Shown piece by piece: positions 9,450 through 19,250 of a stretch of 64,000 nucleotides of DNA (position 1 is the stretch's first letter; each line of letters starts with the position of its first letter). The stretch is from contig NZ_BCUG01000002.1 of NCBI RefSeq assembly GCF_001591165.1, positions 62,001 through 126,000 of the forward strand. Direction: 5' to 3'. Source of the stretch: Thauera butanivorans NBRC 103042 (GTDB lineage: Bacteria; Pseudomonadota; Gammaproteobacteria; Burkholderiales; Rhodocyclaceae). A program made the translations under genes and the position numbers. Under the pieces are notes generated by a model. It saw only the letters and a program-made list of their open reading frames with translations. It searched no databases and was not told the origin of the DNA.

Positions 9450-9932
9450 ATGTCTTCTTCTTTCTACGACATCGAAGTCGAACGCCTGGCAGGCGGCCGC
9501 ACGACGCTGAGTGAATACGCCGGCAAGCTGCTGCTGATCGTCAATACCGCCAGCCAGTGCGGCCTCACCCCGCACTACGCCGGGCTCGAAAAGCTGTACC
9601 GGACCTACAAGGATCGCGGCCTGGTGGTGCTCGGCTTCCCGTGCAACCAGTTCGGCGCGCAGGAACCCGGCAGTGCCGAGGAAATCGGCGCCTTCTGCGA
9701 GAAGAACTACGGCGTCAGCTTTCCGATGTTCGCCAAGATCGACGTCAACGGCGACGGCACCCACCCGCTGTATGCCTGGCTGAAGCAGCACGCCAAGGGC
9801 GTCCTCGGCACCGAGGCGATCAAGTGGAACTTCACCAAGTTCCTCGTCAGCCGCGACGGCCAGCGCATCGAGCGCTACGCGCCGACCACGACGCCCGAAG
9901 AGCTGGTGAAGGACATAGAAGCCTTGCTGTAG
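9450..9932 (+). CDS. Glutathione peroxidase family protein
   Basis: Thiol peroxidase that reduces hydrogen peroxide and organic hydroperoxides; bacterial members usually use thioredoxin. The 160-residue product keeps the catalytic set: Cys37 in NTASQCG, Gln67 in FPCNQFG, and Trp126-Asn127 in KWNFTKFL. The start follows a perfect TAAGGAGG at 8 bases. It lies directly downstream of the second fpr, about 70 bases away, and may share its transcript. Confidence 0.95.
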   Translation: MSSSFYDIEVERLAGGRTTLSEYAGKLLLIVNTASQCGLTPHYAGLEKLYRTYKDRGLVVLGFPCNQFGAQEPGSAEEIGAFCEKNYGVSFPMFAKIDVNGDGTHPLYAWLKQHAKGVLGTEAIKWNFTKFLVSRDGQRIERYAPTTTPEELVKDIEALL

Positions 9933-10068
9933 CCAATATCGGGCCGCCCATAGGCGAAACTGCGGTGCTCCCACACAGCTTCGTGGTTCGAGTGAGCTCT
10001 CGCCAGAGCATGTCATCCGAGAACCTACGGGGGGCCTATCACTCCAGCCCCCCAAGTCCTGCTCCTGC

Positions 10069-10096
10069 TTGACAGGCTATGCCCCGACAATATAGC
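10069..10096 (+). promoter_or_regulatory. Candidate sigma70 promoter for the 10146-11128 operon
   Basis: A consensus -35 box TTGACA (10069-10074), a 16-base spacer and TATAGC (10091-10096) lie about 50 bases before the ATG at 10146. The rest of 9933-10145 shows no gene. A G-rich/C-rich pair near 10031-10055 may form a hairpin ending the upstream transcript. Confidence 0.5.
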
Positions 10097-10145
10097 CTGC
10101 ATTCCGCATAGTCATTTTGACTTTTCAAAAACCAGATCCAAGCAA

Positions 10146-10601
10146 ATGTCAATATCGATCAAGACCTCCTTTCGGGATGATGAACTGATCTTCGACGATG
10201 AGGAAACCAGGCTGATTCTCAAATTCTTCTGGCCCGAGCAGGCCTCACGCATCAATGCCATGGTGGTCACGAACGATGCACGCAGACTCGCACAGGGCGT
10301 GTTGATGGCCTCAATTGACGCGAGCCATGCCATGGGATTCATCGCTGCCTTGTTCAAATCGACAGCAGGGCCCAGCGCCTCTCTTCAACAGATCGCGCGG
10401 AAATTCGTGCGTAGCGCGCTGCAACATCATTTCAAGCATGCCCGGGCAAAGGATCTGGAGGACATTCAGATTTACGAAAGCATCCGACGGGAAGTGTCGC
10501 GGAGCTGCAGAAGCAGGTTCGAACAGGTCGTGAACGGCATGGAGCTCAGCCTGATTCCGATACTGCTCCACCTCGGCACTCTCAACTCTGCAGCAGCATG
10601 A
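10146..10601 (+). CDS. Hypothetical protein
   Basis: A 151-residue soluble protein rich in helix-forming residues, with no motif I recognise. It is less GC-biased than the flanking housekeeping genes. Its stop overlaps the start of the ankyrin gene by ATGA, so the two are translationally coupled and probably functionally linked. There is no signal peptide. A partner or immunity-type role for the ankyrin protein is possible but only by position. Confidence 0.75.
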   Translation: MSISIKTSFRDDELIFDDEETRLILKFFWPEQASRINAMVVTNDARRLAQGVLMASIDASHAMGFIAALFKSTAGPSASLQQIARKFVRSALQHHFKHARAKDLEDIQIYESIRREVSRSCRSRFEQVVNGMELSLIPILLHLGTLNSAAA

Positions 10602-11128
10602 GTATCAGAAATAAACTCATGCTGCTCGGTGGCATTGCTGCCATCGGGCTGGCCGCCCTTGGAGCAAAGGGGTTCGACGAGATCAGCGGATACGGGGTCA
10701 ACCGCCTGATCGTGTGTATTGAAAGCGCACCTGCACCCATCGATTGGTCGTGCGGCCAGATGCTCGAACACAAGCTCAAGTCAGTCGAGTTTGTGGCCGA
10801 CCTCAACGCCAATGCAGGAGCGCTGTTTGCCGTGCTTGCCGATGACGCCGAGTTGGGGCGCAAGCTGCTCACATCGTTCATCGAACATGGGGTTGACATC
10901 AACGCGACCGATCGGAGCAGCGCCAGCGCTTGGTCAGCCCTGCACATCATGGCAATGGATTCGCTTCAATGGCCGGTTGAGATGCTTCTGGAGTTTGGCG
11001 CAGACCCGAGTCTCGTAGACGCCAATGGCATGACAGCGCTCGATCTAGCGCGCAAGGTACAAAACGAAGCCCCCGAACCGGGACGGCTCGGCATCATTCA
11101 GATGCTCGAGGGAAGACAGGCGCCATAA
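10598..11128 (+). CDS. Membrane-anchored or secreted ankyrin-repeat protein
   Basis: A 176-residue protein. The N-terminus has a basic stretch and one hydrophobic segment (about residues 6-23), a signal peptide or anchor. The C-terminal part has ankyrin-type repeats: a first with HGVDINATD, then WSALHIMAMDS and LLEFGADPSLVDANGMTALDLA. Two cysteines (in IVCIES and WSCGQM) lie between the hydrophobic segment and the repeats and could form a disulfide outside the cytoplasm. It follows the unknown gene at 10146 with an ATGA overlap. Ankyrin proteins of this size are often periplasmic partners of peroxidases or toxin-neutralising proteins; no partner is evident. Confidence 0.8.
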   Translation: MSIRNKLMLLGGIAAIGLAALGAKGFDEISGYGVNRLIVCIESAPAPIDWSCGQMLEHKLKSVEFVADLNANAGALFAVLADDAELGRKLLTSFIEHGVDINATDRSSASAWSALHIMAMDSLQWPVEMLLEFGADPSLVDANGMTALDLARKVQNEAPEPGRLGIIQMLEGRQAP

Positions 11129-11253
11129 ATCAAAGGCCCGCTCTTTGCGTGCACCATGCGTGAGGATATCGAAACGCCTGCAGCTCTGCGGCAGAAGCAA
11201 TGACCTGATGGTATTCTTCGCGGTTCATTCCCAGTACCCAAGAAGCTAACCCG

Positions 11254-12918
<1,665 letters not shown>

Positions 12919-13036
12919 TACAGGCAGTGTGGGGGGTGTGGGGGGGCATCTCATTTGACACAGAGGCCAGGGAGCCGGGAGGGTGGCGGGAGGCCGCGCG
13001 GGTGCTGGGATTCAGGCCGATTCGGGGCGGCAGCGG

Positions 13037-13093
13037 ATTTGCGACGGATTTCGAGCAGAGTGCGCAAAAACCGGGCAGATTTGCATCGAATTT
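13037..13093. repeat. Left-end transposase-binding-like repeats
   Basis: Two copies of ATTTGC..CG.ATTT (13037-13051 and 13079-13093, 12 of 15 bases equal) lie 42 bases apart. Between them is GTGCGCAAAAACCGGG (13061-13076), which closely resembles the phage Mu left-end sequence GTACGAAAAAAACCGGG. The right end, read inward, also has a GTGCGCAAA and a GCATCG..TTTG. I infer MuA-type binding sites. Confidence 0.5.
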
Positions 13094-13145
13094 GACGTGA
13101 TGGTGTTACTGGTTCGCGCAGAAACGAGCGCGGCCAGGAGCAGTA

Positions 13146-13178
13146 ACGGGCCGTGGGTTATCCACAGGCCCGTTTTTT
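13146..13178 (+). terminator. Rho-independent terminator facing into the prophage
   Basis: A stem of ACGGGCC plus GTGG pairs with CCAC plus GGCCCGT, and is followed by six T on the plus strand. It would stop host transcription from ettA before it runs antisense through the repressor gene. Confidence 0.8.
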
Positions 13179-13196
13179 ACGGGCGCGACTCTGCGC

Positions 13197-13802
13197 TCAG
13201 GCTGAGCCGCCGCGCCGAGTGGCGGGGATGGGCGCCGGAGCGCCTGCCGCCTTGAGAAACTCCAGGGTGGCCGCCATGCTGAGCAGGCGGACCGTGAGGT
13301 CGGGGTAGCCGCGAGCAGCATCGAGCCAGGCGGGGGCGCCTGCGAGCCCGGCGGCGATGGTGTCGGCATCGACTGCGCCCTGCTCGATCCGGTGCTCGGC
13401 CACGCGCAGCACGGCTTCCAGCATGGCGCGGCGGCCATCGAAGGCGCCATCGGGCGCCGGTCGGGCCTGCCCCTGCCCCTGGCTCTGCTGCGCCGCCAGA
13501 TCGGCGCGCGTGCGCGGCGGGCGACCGGTGGCCAGCCAGTCAACAGTCACGCCTCCCACGTTCGCCATCGCGACCAAGTTTTCTAGGCCAGGCTGTTTCG
13601 AGCCTCTCAGGTACGCACCTAGAAGACTGTCGGAGAACCCGCACTCCTGAGCAAACCGCAACAGCGTTCGCTCCCCGATCGCCTCCCGCAAGCGGTCTTT
13701 GAACTGTTCCGATTCTTTTCCGGGAATCGGAACAGTGGCGTCTTTCGAATCGGAACAGTTCCGATTCGGGCTTCCTGTTGATTCATAAGGGGTTTTCGTC
13801 AT
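13197..13802 (-). CDS. XRE-type phage repressor
   Basis: A 201-residue transcriptional repressor, the only leftward gene in the early region. Residues about 35-90 form a helix-turn-helix domain (FKDRLREAIGERTLLRFAQ... then SDSLLGAYLRGSKQPGLENL). The C-terminal part is Ala-rich and lacks a LexA/S24 peptidase motif, so induction is unlikely to be by RecA-stimulated self-cleavage. The ATG at 13802 is preceded by GGAG at 8 bases. The first 35 codons contain operator-like repeats, so operators extend into the gene. It is followed by the terminator at 13146 on the other strand. Confidence 0.87.
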   Translation of the reverse strand: MTKTPYESTGSPNRNCSDSKDATVPIPGKESEQFKDRLREAIGERTLLRFAQECGFSDSLLGAYLRGSKQPGLENLVAMANVGGVTVDWLATGRPPRTRADLAAQQSQGQGQARPAPDGAFDGRRAMLEAVLRVAEHRIEQGAVDADTIAAGLAGAPAWLDAARGYPDLTVRLLSMAATLEFLKAAGAPAPIPATRRGGSA

Positions 13803-13872
13803 TTTCGCTGCTCCGCTCAATAAAGCGGAATCGGAACGCTCAATAGTTATTGACTTACCGCTCTATTGAGCG
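13701..13872. promoter_or_regulatory. Operator cluster of the prophage switch
   Basis: One 21-base palindrome (13747-13767) has arms GAATCGGAAC and GTTCCGATTC around a single A. Half copies occur at 13701-13715, 13723-13735 and 13827-13837. A second motif, CGCTCAATA(G), occurs at 13814-13822 and 13837-13846 and inverted (CTATTGAGCG) at 13863-13872. The first motif lies mostly inside the repressor coding sequence. The second flanks and overlaps the rightward promoter. Probable binding sites for the repressor and for a second regulator such as the 73-residue protein at 13916. Confidence 0.7.
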
Positions 13873-13878
13873 AATAAT
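13850..13878 (+). promoter_or_regulatory. Early rightward promoter (Pe-like)
   Basis: TTGACT (13850-13855), a 17-base spacer and AATAAT (13873-13878) form a strong sigma70 promoter, with the inverted element CTATTGAGCG filling the second half of the spacer. It would drive the transposition operon beginning at 13916. Confidence 0.75.
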
Positions 13879-13915
13879 CCAACGTACCAAAACCAACAAA
13901 TACGAAGGTTAAGCG

Positions 13916-14137
13916 ATGAAAGAAGGGGTTTCCAGCAAAAAACGCCTGCGCTCGCTCAAGGAAGCGAGAGCGGCCTTCCTGCGCTCGGGCAAGAGCGTGA
14001 CGGGGTGGGCAAGAGAGAACGGCTTCACCCCCGCGCTGGTGTTCCTTGTGCTGGGCGGCAAGCGCCCCTGCCTGCGTGGGCAGAGTCACCGCATTGCGGT
14101 GAAGCTGGGCATCAAGGACGGCGTGATCGACGAGTGA
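13916..14137 (+). CDS. Small early DNA-binding protein (Ner-like position)
   Basis: A 73-residue basic protein. The segment SVTGWARENGFTPALVFLVLGGKRPCLRGQSHRIAVKLGI reads as a helix-turn-helix of the kind found in small phage regulators of BcepMu-type phages. It is the first rightward gene, like ner in Mu, with GAAGG 8 bases before the ATG. It probably turns down the early promoter or the repressor promoter via the CGCTCAATA sites. Confidence 0.72.
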   Translation: MKEGVSSKKRLRSLKEARAAFLRSGKSVTGWARENGFTPALVFLVLGGKRPCLRGQSHRIAVKLGIKDGVIDE

Positions 14138-14166
14138 GCGCCGGGCAATCACACAAGGAGAAGGTC

Positions 14167-14952
14167 ATGACACGGGACGATTTGCAGGTGAATGTGGAGC
14201 GGTTCTATCGCGATGCGCTGTGGGCAGGCTGGGGTTATGCGGCCGCCCGCGCTCTCTGGGCGCTGGCTGGCAAGCCGGTGCCGACCGACCCTGGCGCGTG
14301 GGGCACGCTGCCGATGAAGACGGTGCGCTATGGCGAGCTGGCGCCGCGGCTGTGCGGCCGCCAGCGCTTGGCGGTCGTCAATGCGATCGAAGGCCTGGAT
14401 GGCGTGAAAACCAGCGGGGTGGTGCTGTTGGCGATGGCGCGGCAGATTTTTCTGCCGCAGCTTGCTCGGGACCATGCATTGCGCGGAGCGGCTTCCAGGC
14501 TGCTCGACGCGCTGGCCGGCTACCTGCTGGACGGCCAACCGGCCGAGAGCTACATCGTCGAAGCGTATCGCTTTCGCACCGACCCGGCGTTCGATGGGCG
14601 CGACGGGCGCGACGCCTTCATAGCCGCGCTGCCCGCTGCCGGCCTTGATTTTGCGCTCGCGTCCGGGGGCTGGAATCTGTCGATCCGCTGGCGCTCGTTC
14701 GGCTCTTTCATGGCGAGTGGCAACCGCGCCTGGGGTGTCCTCAACGAACTGGCGGCTGATGCCGGTGAAGCGTCCTTTGTGGACGGCGACGACGCCGCAG
14801 ATGCCGAAGCGCGCGCCGAGCTGGACGCCCTGATCGATGCACGCCGCGATGCACTTGCAGAAGAAGCTCTAGCGGAATTCGATGACTTCCTGGCCGATCT
14901 AGTGGACGGAATGCTGGTGACGCTGTGCAGCCCGTCGGCACGGCAGGGCTGA
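14167..14952 (+). CDS. Hypothetical early phage protein
   Basis: A 261-residue protein between the small regulator and the transposase, a position held by an uncharacterised gene in several B3/BcepMu-type phages. It is mostly helical. The C-terminal third is strongly acidic (DGDDAADAEARAELDALIDARRDALAEE region) and Ala-rich. No enzymatic motif is seen. AAGGAGAAGG stands close upstream of the ATG. It ends 17 bases before the transposase start, so it is in the same operon. Confidence 0.78.
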   Translation: MTRDDLQVNVERFYRDALWAGWGYAAARALWALAGKPVPTDPGAWGTLPMKTVRYGELAPRLCGRQRLAVVNAIEGLDGVKTSGVVLLAMARQIFLPQLARDHALRGAASRLLDALAGYLLDGQPAESYIVEAYRFRTDPAFDGRDGRDAFIAALPAAGLDFALASGGWNLSIRWRSFGSFMASGNRAWGVLNELAADAGEASFVDGDDAADAEARAELDALIDARRDALAEEALAEFDDFLADLVDGMLVTLCSPSARQG

Positions 14953-14969
14953 TCGCGGGGAGCACGACC

Positions 14970-17123
14970 ATGCTTGATCCGAGCAAAGGCTGGTACAGCG
15001 CCCAAGAACTGGCAGGACTGCCGGGGATGCCGTCGACAGATCGCGGCGTAAAAAAGGCTGCGCAAAAAAATTTGTGGTCAAGTCGCTCAAAAGAGCGAGG
15101 AAAGGGCATCGAATACGCCCTCATCGCCCTGCCTGACGAGACACAGAAACATATCCTCGGCCTGGCGATGGATGCGGCGGGCACGAGCGAGGCACTGCCC
15201 GTGCCGGCGGCACGTGCCCTGCCGGCGGTGAAAGCGCCGGGCGATGTCGTGGTCGTGCGCGGCCAGGTGCGCAAGTCGGCGGCGGTGGTGCAGATGGACG
15301 ACGGTGGGCGAGCCTACCAGGACGCGGCGCTGATCCTGTGCCGTGCCGTGGAGGCGGCGATGGCGGCAGCCGACTGCTCGACGAAACGCGCCTGCGCCGA
15401 ACTGGCCGAACGCCTGGTGGCGGGCGATGCGCGCCCCGAACTGCAGGATGCGGCGCTGCGCACCTACCTGAAGCCGCGCAAGGACAGCGGCCTGCTGGGC
15501 GGCGTGACGGCGCAGATCGGCCGGCTGCAGCGGATGATGGCCTTCTACGAGCAGGGCCGGCTGGCCGGCGACGTGGGGCTGTACCTGGTGCCGGGCAAGA
15601 AGGAAAAGACCGGCCACGATCCGGTGCATGTGGCGGCCTTCCTGTTCTTTTTCTGCCGCCCTACCCGCCCGCCGGTGAGCGAGGCCTATCGGAAGATGGT
15701 GCCCTATCTGGCCGAAAAGGGTCTGCAGGCGCCCAGCTACGCCACCGTGACACGCATCGAGAACAGTCTTCCGGTGACGGTGAAGTACCGCGGGCGCGTG
15801 ACGGGCAGCGAATGGCGGGCGCTCAAGCCCTACATCGAACGCGATGTGTCGATGTTCCACAGTAACGACATCTGGGTAGGTGACGGCCACAGCTTCAAAG
15901 CCAAGGTGCAGCACCCGATCCACGGCCAACCCTTCGCGCCCGAGATCACAGTGATCATCGACTGGGTGAGCCGCAAGATCGTGGGTTGGAGCGTGGCGCT
16001 GGCCGAGTCGACGGTGGCGGTGTCGGACGCGTTTCGGCATGCGCAGCAGGTGACCCGCGCGCGGCCGCTGGTCTATTACAGCGACAACGGCAGCGGGCAG
16101 ACCGGCAAGACGATCGACTGCCCGGTGGCGGGCACGCTGGCGCGCCAGGGCATCGCCCACGAGACGGGTATCCCTGGTAACCCGCAGGCGCGCGGAATCA
16201 TCGAACGGCTGTGGCAGGTGACGCTGATCCCGCTGGCGCGCACCTACCCCACCTGCACTTGGCGCGGGGCGGACGAGAACGCCACCACCAGGATGCTGAA
16301 GCTCTTGAACCGCAAGGACCAGGGCGGCATCGCCATCCCCACCTTCCGGCAGTTGTTGGACGACGTGGCGCGGGTGGTCGATGAATACAACCTGCACCAC
16401 GCCCATCGTGAGCTGGACGGCAACGCCCCCGAGGACGAATACCAGGCGCGGCTGGACCGCGACTCGATCGTGTTCGGCCCCTCGGATGCGGAGCTTGCCG
16501 CGCTGTGGATGCCCGAGGTGGTACGCACGCCGCAGCGCGGCCGGGTGAGCCTGTTCGGCAATACCTATTGCAAGGGCGAACTGGTGGGAACGCTGCCCGA
16601 GGGCGCCCGCGTGCGCGTGCGCTACGACCTGCACGACGCCGCCCGGGTGTGGCTGCTGACGATGGACGGCGTGTATCTGGGTGAAGCGCGTTGGGACGGC
16701 CACCGCGAAGCCGCCTTCCCGATCCCGAAGATGGACCAACTGCGTGCCCAACGCGCAGCGGGAAAGATCCGGCGCGGCGAAAAGATCATCGCCGAAGCAC
16801 AGGCCGAACTGGGCGCAGTGCTGGATGTGGCTCCGGCCGAACCGGCGGTACCGGTGTTCGACCTGTCGATGGAGCTGCACGGCGACGCCTACGAGCGCGC
16901 CGAGGCTGCACGCATCGAGGCCGAAGCGGCGGCCCGTGCCAACCCCCTGCCGTTACCCGAACTCGATGAGCCGGCGCCGGTTACGCCCGAGGCCGAAGCC
17001 AAGGCCGAAGCCAAGCCCGAGGCCGAGCCGTTCGACCTGTCGCTGTACCTGTACGGCGACCTGGTCGACGCCGAGGACGAAGAAAACGGCCACAGGCCGT
17101 CTTTTAAACGGGCCGCCGGGTGA
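14970..17123 (+). CDS. MuA-type DDE transposase
   Basis: Recombinase for integration and replicative transposition. Of the 717 residues, 1-60 resemble the Mu-type N-terminal DNA-binding domain (GWYSAQELAGLPGMPSTDRGV). The retroviral-integrase-like core carries the DDE triad Asp305 (GDGHSF), Asp372 (YYSDNGSGQ) and Glu412 (ARGIIERLW). The Mu C-terminal beta-barrel domain follows. The last 100 residues are rich in Glu, Ala and Pro, as expected of a MuB-interaction tail. The ATG at 14970 gives a start next to the DNA-binding domain. The putative sites at both ends are its likely substrates. Confidence 0.96.
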   Translation: MLDPSKGWYSAQELAGLPGMPSTDRGVKKAAQKNLWSSRSKERGKGIEYALIALPDETQKHILGLAMDAAGTSEALPVPAARALPAVKAPGDVVVVRGQVRKSAAVVQMDDGGRAYQDAALILCRAVEAAMAAADCSTKRACAELAERLVAGDARPELQDAALRTYLKPRKDSGLLGGVTAQIGRLQRMMAFYEQGRLAGDVGLYLVPGKKEKTGHDPVHVAAFLFFFCRPTRPPVSEAYRKMVPYLAEKGLQAPSYATVTRIENSLPVTVKYRGRVTGSEWRALKPYIERDVSMFHSNDIWVGDGHSFKAKVQHPIHGQPFAPEITVIIDWVSRKIVGWSVALAESTVAVSDAFRHAQQVTRARPLVYYSDNGSGQTGKTIDCPVAGTLARQGIAHETGIPGNPQARGIIERLWQVTLIPLARTYPTCTWRGADENATTRMLKLLNRKDQGGIAIPTFRQLLDDVARVVDEYNLHHAHRELDGNAPEDEYQARLDRDSIVFGPSDAELAALWMPEVVRTPQRGRVSLFGNTYCKGELVGTLPEGARVRVRYDLHDAARVWLLTMDGVYLGEARWDGHREAAFPIPKMDQLRAQRAAGKIRRGEKIIAEAQAELGAVLDVAPAEPAVPVFDLSMELHGDAYERAEAARIEAEAAARANPLPLPELDEPAPVTPEAEAKAEAKPEAEPFDLSLYLYGDLVDAEDEENGHRPSFKRAAG

Positions 17124-17178
17124 GTTGCCGCTCTCCCGACAGCCCTTGTGAAACACACAACACGCAGGAGTTTAGACG

Positions 17179-17907
17179 ATGAAACGGCTTTTTGTAAAAA
17201 CCGAGAACGCCCGGCGGTTCCGAACCGGCATTGCCATGCTTGAGAGCCGCGGCGCGGCTGAATCGGGCCTGATGCTCGTCTCGGGCCGGCCCGGCGAAGG
17301 CAAGACCACCACGGTGATGAACTGGGCCGCCGAGGTGGGCGCGGCTCAACTGACGGCCTACCCGAACTGGACGCCCGGCTGCGCCATGCGCGAACTCGCC
17401 GCCGCGCTGTCGGTGCCGGTCGAGCGCGGCTACGAGGCGCGCATCGGCGAACTGATCGCCGAACACGAGATCCCCATCATCGTCGATGAAGCGGGCTATG
17501 CCCTCGCCAAGAACGCCGCCGCCCTGGAGCGCCTGCGCGCCATCACCGACAAAAGCGGCACGGTGATGGTGATGGTGATGATGGAACAGCACTACGCCAC
17601 GCTGTCACGCATCGGCCAGCTTGCCAGCCGCATCACCTGGTCGGTGGAGTTCAAACCCTCGGGCCTGCCGGACGTGGCCGCCGCCTGCGCCCAGCTCGCA
17701 GAAGGCGTGACCTTTGCCGACGACCTGATCGCCCGCATCCATCACGAGACGGGCGCCCGCATGCGGCTGGTGATGCAGGCAATCTCCCGCTGCGAGGCAG
17801 TGGCGCGGCACAACGGGCAGAACACCATCAGCCTGGCCGACATGAAGGGCGCCCCGCTGTGCGAGGACTTCCACGCCAGGCTGACGAAGCGCGGGGGGCG
17901 GCTCTGA
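17179..17907 (+). CDS. MuB-type AAA+ ATPase, target-DNA activator
   Basis: A 242-residue ATPase that captures target DNA and activates the transposase. Walker A GRPGEGKT is at 36-43 and Walker B IPIIVDEA has Asp103-Glu104. The C-terminal part resembles the Mu/Tn7 helper family. It lacks the extended N-terminal HTH of Mu gpB, as in B3-type phages. A run of alternating Met/Val (GTVMVMVMMEQ) forms the following strand. AGGAG is upstream, and the stop overlaps the next start (TGATG). Confidence 0.93.
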   Translation: MKRLFVKTENARRFRTGIAMLESRGAAESGLMLVSGRPGEGKTTTVMNWAAEVGAAQLTAYPNWTPGCAMRELAAALSVPVERGYEARIGELIAEHEIPIIVDEAGYALAKNAAALERLRAITDKSGTVMVMVMMEQHYATLSRIGQLASRITWSVEFKPSGLPDVAAACAQLAEGVTFADDLIARIHHETGARMRLVMQAISRCEAVARHNGQNTISLADMKGAPLCEDFHARLTKRGGRL

Positions 17908-18500
17908 TGCGCGCCACAAAGCGCCCGATCGCCCAGCCGCTGCTGGCCCTGCTCGCCGCGCTGCCCGACGGCACCGGCGCCCGCGCCGAGCTGGCCGAGC
18001 GCATGGCGCGCGCGCCCAACGTCATCACCACGGCGGCGCTGATCCTGCGGCGGCGCCACCTGGTGGAGACGCCCGCGCGCGGCCTGTACCGCATCACCTC
18101 CGCCGGACGGGACTGGCTGGCATCGGGCCGGCAGCTCACCGACCGCCCCGAGCGGCGTCGCGTGGCACGCACCACCGGCCTGCGCGAGCGCGCCTGGTGG
18201 GTGATGCGCAACGCGCGCAAGTTCACCGTGGCCACACTGCTGGACACCCTGTCGGACGGCAGCGAACGCGACGCCGACGGCAACCTGAGCCGCTATCTGT
18301 GCGCGTTGGAAAAGGCCGGCGTGGTCGAGCGCACCGCGCGCCGCGTGCCTGGCGCCGCACCACAGTCGCGCGGGCATGTGGTGTGGCGCCTCAAGCGGGA
18401 CCTCGGCCGGCTGGCTCCAGTATGCCGGCAGCGCCACGGCACGGTGTACGACCCCAACAGCGGCGAAGTGCTGCCGCCTCCGGCGGAGGGCGCGCAATGA
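17907..18500 (+). CDS. Winged-helix phage protein
   Basis: A 197-residue basic protein. Two winged-helix-like segments can be seen: about residues 12-55 (LLALLAALPDG.. through LILRRRHLVETPARGLYRIT) and about 90-145. The pattern is like MarR/phage replication-associated HTH proteins, but no family is certain. It overlaps the MuB gene by one base and the next gene by ATGA, so it is deep within the early operon. DNA binding is inferred. Confidence 0.75.
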   Translation: MRATKRPIAQPLLALLAALPDGTGARAELAERMARAPNVITTAALILRRRHLVETPARGLYRITSAGRDWLASGRQLTDRPERRRVARTTGLRERAWWVMRNARKFTVATLLDTLSDGSERDADGNLSRYLCALEKAGVVERTARRVPGAAPQSRGHVVWRLKRDLGRLAPVCRQRHGTVYDPNSGEVLPPPAEGAQ

Positions 18501-18823
18501 GCGACTGGCTCTCCCTGCTGCGTCAGGCCGTCGACGCCGACCCGCGCGGCAAAGCCGGCGTGGCCGAACGCCTGGGCTACAGCCGCCCGGCCATCAGCCG
18601 CGTGCTCTCGGGCAGCTACGGCGACACCGGGCGGCTCGCTACCAAAGTGCTCGCCACCTATGCCCGCATCGACTGCCCGCACCTGCTTGCCAGCCTCGCG
18701 CCCGCCGAATGCGCCGCCTATGCCGGACGTGCCTATGGCGCCATTGCCGCCGCCGACGTACCGCACTGGCGGGCCTGCCGCCGCTGCCCTCACAACCCCA
18801 TCAATCCGGAGTCCCCGCAATGA
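18497..18823 (+). CDS. Small helix-turn-helix protein
   Basis: A 108-residue protein. Residues about 17-50 (GKAGVAERLGYSRPAISRVLSGSYGD) form a clear XRE/LacI-like helix-turn-helix. The C-terminus has Cys residues in DCPHLL and CRRCPHNP, possibly a metal site. It is coupled by ATGA overlaps on both sides. Similar proteins are common next to muB in B3/D3112-like phages. Confidence 0.78.
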   Translation: MSDWLSLLRQAVDADPRGKAGVAERLGYSRPAISRVLSGSYGDTGRLATKVLATYARIDCPHLLASLAPAECAAYAGRAYGAIAAADVPHWRACRRCPHNPINPESPQ

Positions 18824-19059
18824 ACGCCTTCTTCGACCGTCTCCACGACATCAGCGGCCGCATCCTGCTGCCCCTCGTCATCGCCTTCGGCCTCGGCCTG
18901 GTTGTCGCACTGGAGACCACCCAATCTGAGGTCGAGCACTGGCGCGCCGCCGCGCGCCGTGCAGGCGATGCGGTCGAGCATGTCCGCATCGCCTGCGGCC
19001 TGCAGCCCGACCCCGCTGCCGTGGCCGAAATGCTCGCCCTGCAGGAGACCCGGCCATGA
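18820..19059 (+). CDS. Small single-span membrane protein
   Basis: A 79-residue protein with one hydrophobic segment (about residues 14-31, ILLPLVIAFGLGLVVAL) followed by a charged helical tail. The start overlaps the previous stop and the stop overlaps the next start (ATGA twice). Function unknown. Confidence 0.7.
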   Translation: MNAFFDRLHDISGRILLPLVIAFGLGLVVALETTQSEVEHWRAAARRAGDAVEHVRIACGLQPDPAAVAEMLALQETRP

Positions 19060-19250
19060 ACACGCCCCTTTACCCCGCCGAGGACTACATCGTGCAGGAA
19101 TGCCAGTGCGACGACGGCGCCGAGCTGCGCTTCGTGCTCGACGGCACCGGCGCCCTGGTCATCATCGACGACGGCGAAATCATGCAGATCGCCCCTGCCG
19201 ACGTCCGCCGCCTGGCCCGTCTGCTGGCTACGCAGGAGGTGCCGCAATGA
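19056..19250 (+). CDS. Small acidic hypothetical phage protein
   Basis: A 64-residue acidic protein, with no recognised domain. A central stretch (LRFVLDGTGALVIIDDGEIMQIAP) suggests a small beta sheet. It is joined by ATGA overlaps to both neighbours in the early operon. Confidence 0.7.
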   Translation: MNTPLYPAEDYIVQECQCDDGAELRFVLDGTGALVIIDDGEIMQIAPADVRRLARLLATQEVPQ

